Assembly: GCF_013004375.1 (NCBI RefSeq)
Contig: NZ_JABERI010000035.1
Location: 1 to 64,000, forward strand
Direction of reading: 5' to 3'
DNA length: 64,000 nt
From: Acinetobacter terrae
Lineage (GTDB): Bacteria > Pseudomonadota > Gammaproteobacteria > Pseudomonadales > Moraxellaceae
Part shown: positions 26,681 to 36,427 of the stretch, in pieces
Numbering within the stretch: position 1 is the first letter of the stretch
Layout: every line of letters starts with the position of its first letter
Notes under the pieces: model-generated
Told to the model about the DNA's origin: nothing
Databases searched by the model: none
What the model saw: only the letters and a program-made list of their open reading frames with translations
Made by a program: the position numbers and the translations under genes

Positions 26681-27150
26681 CTCTGATGGCTACGGCCATC
26701 CTAGCTGTTAGTGTACCGGCGGGTGCTGCAACATTAAAAAAATGTAATACAGCGCCTTTGATCGTTACTGCAAAAAATGTGGGACAGGTCAGCTATTTTG
26801 CTGAAAACTGTGAAAAACCCTGGGACACTCAGAGTATTCAACTTGATTTTGCCTATAGTTATGATATTCCCGAATGGGCATTTAAACGGGCAGCTAATCA
26901 TTTTCTGAAAAAGAACGTTGCAGGCTATAGCCCAAACATGGCACTGAACCAGATTACCCAATGGTACAAGCCTGTCAAAAAAGGCGATTTATATCGTCTA
27001 AATTACCAACATACTGCACAAAAAATGACGTTATTACTGAACCAGAAAGTCCTTGGGCAAGTGAGTGATACTCAAATAAATCAATATTTTAATATTTGGT
27101 TTGGTGCGACGCCTTTTAATGCTAAATTAAAGCAGCAATTATTAAATTAA
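26650..27150 (+). CDS. Chalcone-isomerase-like exported protein
   Basis: 166 residues from the ATG at 26650. GGAGGA lies nine bases upstream, and the longer frame from 26593 would hide the signal peptide. Signal peptide ending PAGAA. The mature part resembles the bacterial chalcone-isomerase-like family (PWDTQSIQLDFAYSYDIPEW, FNIWFGATPFNAKL). These proteins probably bind fatty acids rather than act on flavonoids (family-level knowledge, not shown here). Overlaps the lipoprotein gene and is followed by the response regulator. Confidence 0.7.
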   Translation: MDFTLQKITLTLMATAILAVSVPAGAATLKKCNTAPLIVTAKNVGQVSYFAENCEKPWDTQSIQLDFAYSYDIPEWAFKRAANHFLKKNVAGYSPNMALNQITQWYKPVKKGDLYRLNYQHTAQKMTLLLNQKVLGQVSDTQINQYFNIWFGATPFNAKLKQQLLN

Positions 27151-27168
27151 AGGTTTAATCATCGACTT

Positions 27169-27855
27169 ATGAGCAATCACTTTATCCTCATGGTTGAGGA
27201 TCACTTTGAATTAGCAGCAACGATATGTGAATTTCTAGAAGAACACGGCTATATCATTGATCATGCACGGACTCTAGATGCTGCACGTCATTTATTAAAA
27301 AATCAGCACTATCATCTGTTATTACTGGACATTAATTTGCCCGATGGTTCAGGCTATGATTTATGTGATTGGCTGCGTAATGAGCAGGATCTGGATTTAC
27401 CGGTACTGATGCTTACAGCTCGTGACACTTTGGATGACAAATTAAAAGGCTTTGCCTCTGGAACCGATGACTATCTAGTGAAACCGTTTGATTTTAATGA
27501 ATTGGTGATGCGGATTCGTGCCCTGATTAAACGCTCATTAGGTGAGGTATCTAACAGTAAACTACAGATTCACGATTTGATCCTGGACAGTTCAACTCAA
27601 ACAGTCAGTCGTGCCGGTCAGAATCTTGACCTCCCCCCGATTCAATTTAAATTGCTCAAAATTCTCATGCGCCACTCCCCCAAGGTCATCAGTAAGCAGG
27701 AAATTATGATGGAACTCTGGGGCGATGAGGAACCGGAAAGCGATGCTTTACGCAGTCATATTTATAATTTGCGTAAAGTCGTTGACAAACCTTTTGCGCA
27801 AAAACTGATTCATACCGTGTCTGGGGTGGGTTTAAAAATTGCCCTTGAAAGTTGA
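27169..27855 (+). CDS. OmpR-family response regulator
   Basis: 228 residues. Receiver domain with acidic pair (VEDHFE), phosphorylatable Asp54 in LLLLDINLPDGSG, Thr in LMLTARD and Lys in LVKPFDF. C-terminal winged helix with HSPKVISKQEIMMELWG and SDALRSHIYNLRKVVDK. It should bind DNA when phosphorylated by the kinase encoded 15 bases away on the opposite strand (27870-29198). It lies in one operon with the lipoprotein and isomerase-like genes, so probable targets are this operon and the lipid operon opposite (inference). Confidence 0.9.
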   Translation: MSNHFILMVEDHFELAATICEFLEEHGYIIDHARTLDAARHLLKNQHYHLLLLDINLPDGSGYDLCDWLRNEQDLDLPVLMLTARDTLDDKLKGFASGTDDYLVKPFDFNELVMRIRALIKRSLGEVSNSKLQIHDLILDSSTQTVSRAGQNLDLPPIQFKLLKILMRHSPKVISKQEIMMELWGDEEPESDALRSHIYNLRKVVDKPFAQKLIHTVSGVGLKIALES

Positions 27856-27869
27856 GATGACAGCGCAGG

Positions 27870-29198
27870 TTAATGTAAATACACCACCACAATCAGTCCA
27901 GTTGTATCTGCCAGATTGAGCTCGCTATGGGTACTCAAATAATACTGTCGGTCAAATAACTCCACTCGCCATCCCAGTTGTTTGCATAGTTTCTGAACCA
28001 GCTGTAAGCCAATACCATGCCCCTTGGCGGTGAGAGAGAGTTGCGAGTCAGTCAAGGCTTGCACCTTGGCATTATTGGGTAAGCTAATACCAATGCCATT
28101 GTCTGCAATCACGATCTTATTTTTTTGCTGAATAATATGAATTTCTGATCCTTGAGAATAGTTCAGTGCATTACGTAAAATATTGCTCAGCACCATTTTG
28201 GTCATCGAAGGATACAGCAAACGCGGTTGTTCTCCGACCTCATCTTGCACTTCAATGCTCATGCCTTTACTTGCACTGACTGTATCTAAATCTGTGACTA
28301 AATCTTCAATGATTTCAGACAACATACATAGTTCAGTGCTTAAATCATTAGTTTTATTACGCGCAATCGCCAGTAGTGTGTCGACCAACAGTTGCATGTC
28401 TTCAATGGTATTGTTTAAGCGGATCAATGCTTTATCATGTCCATAACGCGCCTGACAAAGCTGTACATTCCCTTTTAAAATGGTGAGTGGAGTACGCAGC
28501 TCATGACTCACATCTCCAGTAAACTCACGTTCACGTTGTATAAACTCATTCAGGACCTGATGATATTTTTCCAGTGCCTGTTTGAGGTATTCTGCTTCCA
28601 TGTTGCCATTGGTATGAATGCCCAGAAAAGGCGAAACCTGTTTATTCTGATGTGCCCAGTCAATATGCTCCAGTGCATTCGCCAGTCGGGTAATCGGAGA
28701 AAAATAACGTTTTGCACGGCGATTGGACCAGAGTAGAAAGCTATACAGTACAAATAAGCTGAACATCAGCGGAGCCAGACCAAACAGCCAGATCAGCTTA
28801 TTGACATTGCTTTCACCAAACACCAATAACACATGCTGACCATTGCGCTCGCTATAGACCGTCATGCGCTCCTTGCCATCAATGAAAATTCGATGCACAC
28901 CGTCCTCAAGCTGCATGGACTGAAAGCGGACTGGCGGAGTATCTGTTGTCCAGCGATAACCATACAGGTTTTTGGTATCGGGCAAGTCTGCTTTGGGATT
29001 ACGTTCTACCCGGGTCCAGTAATGACCCATTTCCTGTTCAAGTGCAGTTTTCAGCAGTGAACCTTTGATAACCCATGCACTACAGGCCAGACCAATCACC
29101 ACAGACAGCGCGATCAGTGCAATCTGCAACCAGTAATACCGGTTGAACACCTTGCTTAATGGATGTGTGCCGGTAGTGTTTGAATCGGGTTTCAACAT
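27870..29198 (-). CDS. Sensor histidine kinase
   Basis: 442 residues. Two membrane segments (about 25-45 and 140-160) frame a small periplasmic sensor domain. Then a linker, H-box DVSHELRTPLTILKG with the phospho-accepting His, N-box LSNILRNALNYS, and G-boxes DNGIGI and GHGIGLQLV. It converges on the response-regulator gene with 14 bases between stops. It is the last gene of the minus-strand lipid operon (30 bases after the methyltransferase), so kinase and regulator are made from different transcripts. Confidence 0.9.
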   Translation of the reverse strand: MLKPDSNTTGTHPLSKVFNRYYWLQIALIALSVVIGLACSAWVIKGSLLKTALEQEMGHYWTRVERNPKADLPDTKNLYGYRWTTDTPPVRFQSMQLEDGVHRIFIDGKERMTVYSERNGQHVLLVFGESNVNKLIWLFGLAPLMFSLFVLYSFLLWSNRRAKRYFSPITRLANALEHIDWAHQNKQVSPFLGIHTNGNMEAEYLKQALEKYHQVLNEFIQREREFTGDVSHELRTPLTILKGNVQLCQARYGHDKALIRLNNTIEDMQLLVDTLLAIARNKTNDLSTELCMLSEIIEDLVTDLDTVSASKGMSIEVQDEVGEQPRLLYPSMTKMVLSNILRNALNYSQGSEIHIIQQKNKIVIADNGIGISLPNNAKVQALTDSQLSLTAKGHGIGLQLVQKLCKQLGWRVELFDRQYYLSTHSELNLADTTGLIVVVYLH

Positions 29199-29228
29199 AA
29201 ACTGACCGCTATGATAAAGCTGAGGAAA

Positions 29229-30305
29229 TTATACGCCTTTCTTTTTAAACAGGAAGTGACCAATCACCCATTCCTGCCCCTGCTCGAAACCAAACAGTTC
29301 AGCACAAGCCATAAAGAAAATGCGCCAGCGTTGCCACCAGGCATCTGCATCTTTGCCATAGACCTGCTGAAATAAAGGCTTCAGTTCAGCCTGCTGGCGA
29401 TCCATATTGTCTAGCCATGCATTTGCTGTTCTTTGATACTGTACACCTGACCATTGCCAGTGCTGACTCAGCTCGAGATGCTGCTGAAAGTGCAGGAACG
29501 TAGAGGCCGAAGGCATAAGACCGCCGGTAAAGAAATACTTCGACATCCAGTCATATTCGGACTGGATTTCAAAAGGATAATGTAAAAAACGATGGCAGAA
29601 AATATGACACCACAGTAAACCATCGGCTTTTAACCAGCCCTGAATTTTTTCAAACAGGCGCTGATAATTACGCACATGCTCGAACATTTCCACCGAAACT
29701 ACCCGGTCAAAAGAAGCAGGTTCAAGCTCGAGTACATTCACATCACAGGTCATCACATTCAGATTGGTGAGCCCACGCGCATGTGCCTGAGACATAATAT
29801 GCTGGCGCTGTGTCGCGGAATTAGATACCGCGGTAATTTTTGCATTGGGATAATGCTCTGCCATCCACAAGGTTAAAGATCCCCAGCCACAACCTAACTC
29901 AAGTATGTGCTGACCATCTTTTAACTGGGCACGCTCTGCATAAATGTGTAGGGCATTTTCTTCTGCTTCATCCAGCGTTGTTTGTTCACTGGGAAAATAA
30001 CAGGCGCTATATTTCAAACGCTTGCCCAGTACCGCCTGAAAAAACTCGGTCGGTAATTCATAGTGTTGCTCGTTGGCTTTGTCTGTAGCCACGGCAATTT
30101 CACTGTTTTTCAGCAGATTCAACACATCCATATAACGCTGAGCCGCCTGTTCAGGATCATAACGCCCTTCCTGAATCAGCCTTTTTTTACTCAGTGCCCG
30201 GATTGCAGCGCGAATGGCCTGATCTGGAATCAGTCCACTTTCAACTAATTTTAATGACTTATGAATGATAAAATCCATGGGCGTACCTACTTTTTGGGTT
30301 TCCAC
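29229..30305 (-). CDS. CFA-synthase-like SAM methyltransferase
   Basis: 358 residues of the cyclopropane-fatty-acid synthase superfamily. The SAM site is ILELGCGWGSLTLWMAEHYP, with the early KYSACYF block and ERVVSVEMFEHV-like motif (FDRVVSVEMFEHVRNY). The N-terminal lipid-binding part is shorter than in true Cfa. In comparable clusters one methyltransferase methylates, rather than cyclopropanates, an unsaturated chain. It overlaps DUF1295 by 19 bases. Confidence 0.8.
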   Translation of the reverse strand: METQKVGTPMDFIIHKSLKLVESGLIPDQAIRAAIRALSKKRLIQEGRYDPEQAAQRYMDVLNLLKNSEIAVATDKANEQHYELPTEFFQAVLGKRLKYSACYFPSEQTTLDEAEENALHIYAERAQLKDGQHILELGCGWGSLTLWMAEHYPNAKITAVSNSATQRQHIMSQAHARGLTNLNVMTCDVNVLELEPASFDRVVSVEMFEHVRNYQRLFEKIQGWLKADGLLWCHIFCHRFLHYPFEIQSEYDWMSKYFFTGGLMPSASTFLHFQQHLELSQHWQWSGVQYQRTANAWLDNMDRQQAELKPLFQQVYGKDADAWWQRWRIFFMACAELFGFEQGQEWVIGHFLFKKKGV

Positions 30306-31069
30306 AAAATAAACATAGATGTTCGTTGTTGATAATCGCGATAATTTTGTCCACGATTTTTCAATGCTTGTTGCTCGTTAAACGGAATCCCGGTGATGTA
30401 ATATAAAAACAGCCACATCAGCACGGGATAAATCCATAACCCATATAAACCCACAGCCAAACCTAAGATGGGATAAGCAAACCAGTGCAACCATTCAAAG
30501 AAATAATTGGGATGGCGCGAATATCTCCACAAGCCTTGGTCCATGGTTTTGCCATGATTTTCAGGATTGAGTTTAAATTTATACAATTGCTGATCAGCCA
30601 GTGTTTCACCCATCAATGCGATAACCATAATCAATGCAGAGACAACCAGCAAAATCATGCTCTCACTTCCCCACTGTTCTGCAGGTGTATTTAACAGCAG
30701 CCACATCGGCAGGAAAAAAAGAATCGCTAAACCTGCCTGAAAGATGAAAAAAGCCAAAAATCCAAGATGTTGAAACTTGCCCATGGCGCGTCGCATATTG
30801 GCATAGCGGCGGTCTTCCTGCTGTTCTGACTGATAACGCCGCAGCAAATGCCAAAAAAGACGTAAGAACCAGAACCCACTCAATACACCGATAAAAACAC
30901 GAAGCCAGTCAGGTGCAGTTTCAATCAATACCGCACTTAACAGCACATTTAACCCAATACAAAAACTCCAGGCCACATCGACAATACCGGCACGTTTATT
31001 AAATATAGCAACCACCCAGCAGCACAACATGATCAATACATTCAGCAAGAATAAGTTCCATAGCATCAT
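30287..31069 (-). CDS. DUF1295 membrane protein, steroid-reductase-like
   Basis: 260 residues with six or so membrane segments. The C-terminal region GLWRYSRHPNYFFEWLHWF is the signature of the isoprenylcysteine methyltransferase/steroid 5-alpha-reductase-like superfamily to which DUF1295 belongs. It probably reduces or methylates a membrane lipid intermediate (inference from cluster). 31 bases after the CFA synthase gene. Confidence 0.8.
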   Translation of the reverse strand: MMLWNLFLLNVLIMLCCWVVAIFNKRAGIVDVAWSFCIGLNVLLSAVLIETAPDWLRVFIGVLSGFWFLRLFWHLLRRYQSEQQEDRRYANMRRAMGKFQHLGFLAFFIFQAGLAILFFLPMWLLLNTPAEQWGSESMILLVVSALIMVIALMGETLADQQLYKFKLNPENHGKTMDQGLWRYSRHPNYFFEWLHWFAYPILGLAVGLYGLWIYPVLMWLFLYYITGIPFNEQQALKNRGQNYRDYQQRTSMFILWKPKK

Positions 31070-31100
31070 CTTGTCTCCTGGGTCTGTGGGTTAAGCGAAC

Positions 31101-32300
31101 TTAATAAGGACTGGCTTCAAACAGCATATGCACGTCACTAATCACGCCTTCTTTAAAGCCACCTTCGCAATAGCATAAATAGAAGTCCCACATCCGAATA
31201 AAGTTGTCATCAAAACCCAGTGACTTGACCTGACCTTGCGCAGCTAAAAACCGCTCACGCCAGTGATGCAGGGTTTGGGCATAACTTTGACCAATATCAT
31301 CCAGCTGCTTCAAACGTAACTTTTGTTCAGAAGCACTTTGCGTTAAAACACTGATGCAGGGAATAAAACTGCCCGGAAAAATATAGCGTTTAATATAGTC
31401 CACCGTATTCAGTGCTTTTTTATAGCGCGCATCTTCAATGGTAATGGCCTGAATCAGTGCCAGACCATGCGGCTTAAGCAAAGCTCGGCATTTTTCAAAA
31501 TAGGTCGGCAGATATTGCTCACCGACGGCTTCAATCATTTCAATCGAAACCAATTTATCGAACTTGCCATCCAGCAAGCGATAATCTTTGAGTTGAACAT
31601 CAACACGGTGACTCAAACCTGCAGCCTGAACACGTTGCACAGCTTCTTCATACTGTGCCTGGGAAATGGTAATGGTGGTGACCTGACAGCCATAATGCTG
31701 TGCCGCATAAATGGCAAAACCACCCCAGCCACTGCCAATTTCGACCAAATGATCCATGGGTTTCAGCTGTAATTTCTGACAAATCAGTTCTTTTTTATAA
31801 TCAGAGGCCTCTTCCAAACTCATCTGTGTCTCTTTAAAGACCGCACTGGAGTACATCATGGAAGAATCGAGGAACAATTTAAAAAAGTCATTACTGAGGT
31901 CGTAATGCTCTGCAATATTTTTACGACTGCCTTTCAGCGTGTTTTGACGGGTCTTGTACCAGCTTTTCAGCGCAACCTGACTGGCTTGCACGATAAAGTT
32001 TTGATTAATTTTATCTAATACATCACGGTTGCGTACCAGTAGTTGAATCAACTGAACTAAATCATCACTACTCCAATCACCGCGAATATAACCTTCCGCT
32101 GCACCTAAAACACCATTTTTGATAATCAGGTCAATTAATTCAGCATTATGAACATAAATATCTACATTTAAGTCAGAAGGCTCACCGACTGTACCGGTCC
32201 ATACCCCATGAAAATGGATCTGACCATGACGCAGTTTAAATACCCGTCTTAATACCCATGGCAATGAATCCTGCTCACCGTAAATAAATGTTTTCAGCAT
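31101..32300 (-). CDS. cfa: Cyclopropane-fatty-acyl-phospholipid synthase
   Basis: 399 residues, close to E. coli Cfa in length. N-terminal lipid-binding domain, SAM-binding motif VEIGSGWGGFAIYAAQHYG, then FDKLVSIEMIEAVGEQY and YIKRYIFPGSFIPC. It uses SAM to add a methylene bridge to cis double bonds of membrane phospholipids. It starts three bases after DUF1365. The neighbouring FAD oxidoreductase, DUF1365 and second methyltransferase suggest a branched or modified product instead of, or besides, a cyclopropane. Confidence 0.85.
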   Translation of the reverse strand: MLKTFIYGEQDSLPWVLRRVFKLRHGQIHFHGVWTGTVGEPSDLNVDIYVHNAELIDLIIKNGVLGAAEGYIRGDWSSDDLVQLIQLLVRNRDVLDKINQNFIVQASQVALKSWYKTRQNTLKGSRKNIAEHYDLSNDFFKLFLDSSMMYSSAVFKETQMSLEEASDYKKELICQKLQLKPMDHLVEIGSGWGGFAIYAAQHYGCQVTTITISQAQYEEAVQRVQAAGLSHRVDVQLKDYRLLDGKFDKLVSIEMIEAVGEQYLPTYFEKCRALLKPHGLALIQAITIEDARYKKALNTVDYIKRYIFPGSFIPCISVLTQSASEQKLRLKQLDDIGQSYAQTLHHWRERFLAAQGQVKSLGFDDNFIRMWDFYLCYCEGGFKEGVISDVHMLFEASPY

Positions 32301-32303
32301 GAC

Positions 32304-33089
32304 TTATCTGTCCTTATCTTTCTTTGGGTGCCGATGAAATGGAACTTTTTTCCACCATAACTGCAAGGCTTGAAAATAGATGGAAGCCACCATCTTAAAA
32401 GGTTCAATACTATGCATTAGAGCATAACCATGCTGCTGTGAAGGAAATGTGATGGCATTTAAGCTAAAGCGCATGCTGGCATCAAAGATCAGTTGTTGCT
32501 GTTGCAACAACTGCATGTGAATCACATTAAGTTGATCAGAAAAATTAAACCGCCAACGGTAATCAATATCCATCGGCATAAATGGCGATACATGAAATGA
32601 TTTTTCAAAATCAAACTCATAGCCCTGAAAATCACTATGTGCCTGAACCTGATCGCGGCAGTCATGCACATACACCTGGCGTTCATTCCATGGCGTGTTG
32701 GTAATCTCACTTAGAATAAACAGCGGTTGATGGTCTTGATTCAGAATGAAATAAAACACCACCGAATTGAAGCGAAAACCCAGACAGCGGGGTAAGGCCA
32801 GAATACGGATCTGCCAATCGGGCAACAATAACGTGCCGACATATTGCAGCAGCGCTTTTTTAACTTTTTCTCGAACTGTACCCTGATAGGCAGTGAGAAA
32901 ATCATGCGGATATAAGGTCAAAACATTCCAATGCCGCGATGACCAAAGCCATGACTTTTCAGTAATCGCCTCGAGTTGATCGGGATCAAACCATAAATAG
33001 CTTAAATTCGACTCAAAAGCATGTGCTTTTGGCGCATAGCGTCTGTGACGAATTTTCGCGTCCGCAATTGCAAGCGAGGTATTTAACAT
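32304..33089 (-). CDS. DUF1365 protein
   Basis: 261 residues. Typical DUF1365 features: RHRRYAPKAHAFESNLSYLW at the N-terminus, RCLGFRFNSVVFYF, and KSFHVSPFMPMDIDYRWRF. No catalytic role is established. The family co-occurs with CFA synthase and the FAD oxidoreductase in many proteobacteria. It lies 19 bases after the oxidoreductase gene. Confidence 0.85.
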   Translation of the reverse strand: MLNTSLAIADAKIRHRRYAPKAHAFESNLSYLWFDPDQLEAITEKSWLWSSRHWNVLTLYPHDFLTAYQGTVREKVKKALLQYVGTLLLPDWQIRILALPRCLGFRFNSVVFYFILNQDHQPLFILSEITNTPWNERQVYVHDCRDQVQAHSDFQGYEFDFEKSFHVSPFMPMDIDYRWRFNFSDQLNVIHMQLLQQQQLIFDASMRFSLNAITFPSQQHGYALMHSIEPFKMVASIYFQALQLWWKKVPFHRHPKKDKDR

Positions 33090-33108
33090 CTGTGAGCTCC
33101 ATGGCGAA

Positions 33109-34377
33109 TCATGGTAAATGAGTCAATTGTTCAACCACACGGGCTGCACTGCGGGCGCCATCTTCATGGAATCCCCAGCCCCAATAGGCCCCACAAAATG
33201 AACTTCGATTTTGTCCTTGAATCTCCTGCCAGCGCGATTGTGCTTTAATGGCTTTTTCATCAAAAACTGGATGACGGTAATGCCGTTCTACCAGGATTTG
33301 ACTTGGGTTTATAGGCATATTGGGATTTAAGGTCGAGAAAATCTGAGTCTTGCAGGGTAAATTTTGCAGCTTATTCATCCAGTAGCTAAAGCCATAATGA
33401 ATGCCAGGCTCAGACGGTGTTGATGTGCTCTGATCAGGTGTGACATGGACATGCCAACTAGCCCACTGCGAACGTCGTTTCGGCATGATGGATTCATCAT
33501 GGTGCACCACCATATGATTATCCTGATAACTGAAATTTTTCAGCACATCTAACTCTAGGGCAGTCGGATCTTTGAGCAGTTTTAGGCTGTCATCGGCATG
33601 ACTGGCAAAAATAACCCAGTCAAAGGTTTGCAGTCCTTCGGCAGTATCAATCAACACCTGATTATCATGCCGGGTAACCCCATCTACCGCCAGATTTTTC
33701 CACTGAATCGATGGACATTGCTGCTGAATCGCACGGATATAGGTTGCTGAGCCACCTTTGACCGTTTGCCATTGTGGGCGTTCTTTTAGCTGCAGCATCC
33801 GGTGATGCTGAAAAAAACTGATCACAAACTTATACGGAATTTTACCGATCTGATTGACTGGACTAGACCATAAGGCACCACACATCGGATAGAGGTGTTC
33901 TTGACGAAATTCTTCCGAGTAATCATTTTGATTCAAATAAGCTTCAATGCTAAGTTCAGGATCATAATCAGCCACAGATAAATCTTTATTATCACTATAA
34001 AAACGCAGCAAGTCAGAAAGCATACGGCGGAACTTTTTATTCAAAAAGTTTTGTGGACGGGTCAATAAAGACCATTTCTGAGACGGATTATATTGCAGCC
34101 CAGTGACCAGATTATTGACTGAAAATCCCATGTCACTGCTTTGGGCTTCCACCCCAAGTTGAGCTAGCATTTCACTGAATAAGGGATAATTAAAATCATT
34201 AAATACAATAAAGCCACTATCTACTGCAACTTGCTGTCCCTCGATCTGAAACTGATGGGTGTCAGTATGACCACCAAAGTATATATTCTTCTCAAATATA
34301 GTAACTTGATGCTGTCGCGAAAGTTTCCATGCAGCATACAAACCTGAAATACCGGACCCAATAATGGCAATTTTCAT
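33109..34377 (-). CDS. FAD-dependent oxidoreductase, amine-oxidase/desaturase-like
   Basis: 422 residues. N-terminal FAD motif IAIIGSGISGLYAAWKL followed by FEKNIYFGGHTDTHQF. C-terminal FAD-closing part FCGAYWGWGFHEDGARSA. It belongs to the group found beside CFA synthase and DUF1365. In Rhodobacter-type furan fatty acid pathways related FAD proteins desaturate acyl chains (established for those, inferred here). It overlaps the desaturase gene by 4 bases. Confidence 0.85.
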   Translation of the reverse strand: MKIAIIGSGISGLYAAWKLSRQHQVTIFEKNIYFGGHTDTHQFQIEGQQVAVDSGFIVFNDFNYPLFSEMLAQLGVEAQSSDMGFSVNNLVTGLQYNPSQKWSLLTRPQNFLNKKFRRMLSDLLRFYSDNKDLSVADYDPELSIEAYLNQNDYSEEFRQEHLYPMCGALWSSPVNQIGKIPYKFVISFFQHHRMLQLKERPQWQTVKGGSATYIRAIQQQCPSIQWKNLAVDGVTRHDNQVLIDTAEGLQTFDWVIFASHADDSLKLLKDPTALELDVLKNFSYQDNHMVVHHDESIMPKRRSQWASWHVHVTPDQSTSTPSEPGIHYGFSYWMNKLQNLPCKTQIFSTLNPNMPINPSQILVERHYRHPVFDEKAIKAQSRWQEIQGQNRSSFCGAYWGWGFHEDGARSAARVVEQLTHLP

Positions 34378-35357
34378 GAACCTTCCCCATGTTCAACTTT
34401 ATTTGAACTGATTTTAATTTTTGATGCTGTCCGGATGCTTGCAGTATAGACCCGTTCAGGAATCGGTTTTAATCCCCACACCAACCCAAACCATGACATG
34501 ATTTTCAGCAGGTAATAAGTCACGTCAATTTGCCACCAATAAAAGCCCTGTCGGGCACTACCTGCATAATAATGATGGTTGTTGTGCCACCCCTCACCCA
34601 AGGTAATAATCGAAAGGAATAGATTGTTACGACTATGATCTGGGGTTTCAAAATCCCGTGAACCGTATAGGTGGGCCAAGGAATTGATACACAATGTGGC
34701 ATGAATTAGTAATACGGTTGAAATCACAAAGCCCCAGACCAAAAGCTGGGGTCCAGTGGTAGCCAATACTGGATATGCGACAGCCAGCCACTCCCCTAAA
34801 ACATAGATTCCAACGGCTGTTGTTAAGACCACCGGAAGACTGAAACGATCTAACCAGATCAGTTCAGGATACTTAAGCCAATCTTTAATCACTGCTTTAC
34901 GGGTACTAAAATTTTGCTCATTCAGAAACCATCCAACGTGGCTATACCAAAAACCATGGGTAGATGAATGCGGATCTTGCTCGGTATCGGTAAAGCGATG
35001 GTGGTAACGATGATGGGCCGCCCACCACAAAGGACCGCGCTGAGCACTCATGGTGCCTATCAAGATAAAAATAAACTGAACAAGCCGCGAAGTCTGAAAG
35101 GTTTTATGAGATAAGTAACGGTGAAAAAATGCCGTAATTGCAAACATCCTGAGCAGATAAAAAAACAGCATAAACACCACTGCAAACCACGACACACCGA
35201 CCCAAAATACTGCCAGGCAGGCAATATGCAATAAAATAAAGGGCAAGATTCGCACCCATTGAATTTGGATGTCTTTAGCATGCCTGACGGGTTGCACTGT
35301 TTGAGTATTCGCATCACCCGACCAGCTATCCATCCAGCGTAGAAAAAATTTAAACAT
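34374..35357 (-). CDS. Membrane fatty acid desaturase
   Basis: 327 residues, several membrane segments and the three histidine boxes of acyl-CoA or acyl-lipid delta-9 desaturases: HRYLSH, HRYHHRFTD and EGWHNNHHYY. It introduces a cis double bond that can serve the downstream oxidoreductase and CFA-type enzymes. First gene of the seven-gene minus-strand operon that ends with the histidine kinase. Confidence 0.85.
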   Translation of the reverse strand: MFKFFLRWMDSWSGDANTQTVQPVRHAKDIQIQWVRILPFILLHIACLAVFWVGVSWFAVVFMLFFYLLRMFAITAFFHRYLSHKTFQTSRLVQFIFILIGTMSAQRGPLWWAAHHRYHHRFTDTEQDPHSSTHGFWYSHVGWFLNEQNFSTRKAVIKDWLKYPELIWLDRFSLPVVLTTAVGIYVLGEWLAVAYPVLATTGPQLLVWGFVISTVLLIHATLCINSLAHLYGSRDFETPDHSRNNLFLSIITLGEGWHNNHHYYAGSARQGFYWWQIDVTYYLLKIMSWFGLVWGLKPIPERVYTASIRTASKIKISSNKVEHGEGS

Positions 35358-35443
35358 TGTTTCTTCCGGATATTGAATATTTATTTATACTTTTCATTCT
35401 AGGAAATGCGATATGAAATTTATGTGAAGCTCATGTCCTATTC

Positions 35444-35475
35444 CATACTGAGACAACTAAGATTACCTCAGTATG
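35444..35475. terminator. Hairpin between lipocalin and desaturase genes
   Basis: Perfect 9-bp stem CATACTGAG/CTCAGTATG. There is no T-run on the minus strand, so it may be a weak terminator of the lipocalin gene or an operator. Confidence 0.35.
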
Positions 35476-35485
35476 AAGCGACCTC

Positions 35486-36043
35486 TTACTGTTGTGGTGT
35501 TTTGATTAAATTTGACAGATCATAGCCATACTCACGCGCTGTTTCTAAATAAGATTGATAAGTCGCTTCATCTAAATGAGGATTTTTAGATAAAATCCAT
35601 AAGTATTTATGCGTCGGTCCACCGATGAGGGCAACCTGATACTCAGGATCCACTCTTAACACCCAATAATCACCTTTAGTGAACGGCAACCATCTCAAAC
35701 CGGCTGGAAGAAAACTCACCTTAAGTTTACTCATTCCCTTATTTTGAGGATAAGCTACCCCCTGTGAAGCGATAATTTTGCCTGTTTCCGTATGACAGCT
35801 ATTTAAGACACCAATGGTATGATCTGAATTCACAGTGTAATCGGCCGTGGTATGACTGACACAGTTGCGCTGGAAATACATAGGTAAGTGCGCAATTTCA
35901 TACCATTTTCCCGCATATTGCTGAACATCAATACTTTCTACTGCTTTGGGTTTTATGGATTCTGCTTGAACAGTTAAAGAAAAAACTAGACCAGCGAATG
36001 CCATTAAGCCAGTAGCTAAAAGAGGTTTGAGCAAGCTTTTCAT
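35486..36043 (-). CDS. blc: Bacterial lipocalin
   Basis: 185 residues. Signal peptide ending TVQAES without a lipobox, so probably periplasmic rather than a lipoprotein as E. coli Blc is. Lipocalin motif GKWYEIAHLPMYFQR at the start of the barrel and a C-terminal RDPxY-like part (LRVDPEYQVALIGGP, LWILSKNPHL). Such proteins bind fatty acids or lysolipids, which fits the lipid operon directly downstream. Separate promoter possible. Confidence 0.85.
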   Translation of the reverse strand: MKSLLKPLLATGLMAFAGLVFSLTVQAESIKPKAVESIDVQQYAGKWYEIAHLPMYFQRNCVSHTTADYTVNSDHTIGVLNSCHTETGKIIASQGVAYPQNKGMSKLKVSFLPAGLRWLPFTKGDYWVLRVDPEYQVALIGGPTHKYLWILSKNPHLDEATYQSYLETAREYGYDLSNLIKTPQQ

Positions 36044-36295
36044 TTTATGACCTGTTAGGTATTCAATCCTTTAAAAATACACTAAAGGCATGTGAACAAA
36101 CTGTGAAAAATTAAATAAAATCTAGATCTTAAAAAACCAAGTTGTTTTTAGGCAATCTCTAAATACATTTTTTCCTTTAGTTTCACAAAAAATTCACCTG
36201 AACATCACTATTCTTCTCATTGAACTAGTGCGTTAGTCGCTTATTTAATAAAGCGCTAATTCCTTTAAATTCGCTGGAATTAAAGGGAGAATTTA

Positions 36296-36427
36296 ATGCT
36301 TTCATTTTTAAAAGAGTTGTTCTGTTTACATGCTTATGAGTATGAACAGGACGATAAAGGTAATGTAATTAAAGTATGCCGAAAATGTGGCCAAACCAAA
36401 TTAGGATATTCCTCTAACCCTCTCTAG
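36296..36427 (+). CDS. Small CxxC protein
   Basis: 43 residues starting MLSFLKELFCLHAYEYEQDD and ending VCRKCGQTKLGYSSNPL. AGGGAGA lies six bases before the ATG and a terminator-like hairpin with TTTTTT follows at about 36446-36476. Cys and His in FCLHAYEY plus CRKC could bind one zinc ion. Length, start (ML.FL..LFCL) and acidic follow-on recall the tiny ORFs at 2928 and 4544, although that likeness is weak. Confidence 0.55.
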   Translation: MLSFLKELFCLHAYEYEQDDKGNVIKVCRKCGQTKLGYSSNPL

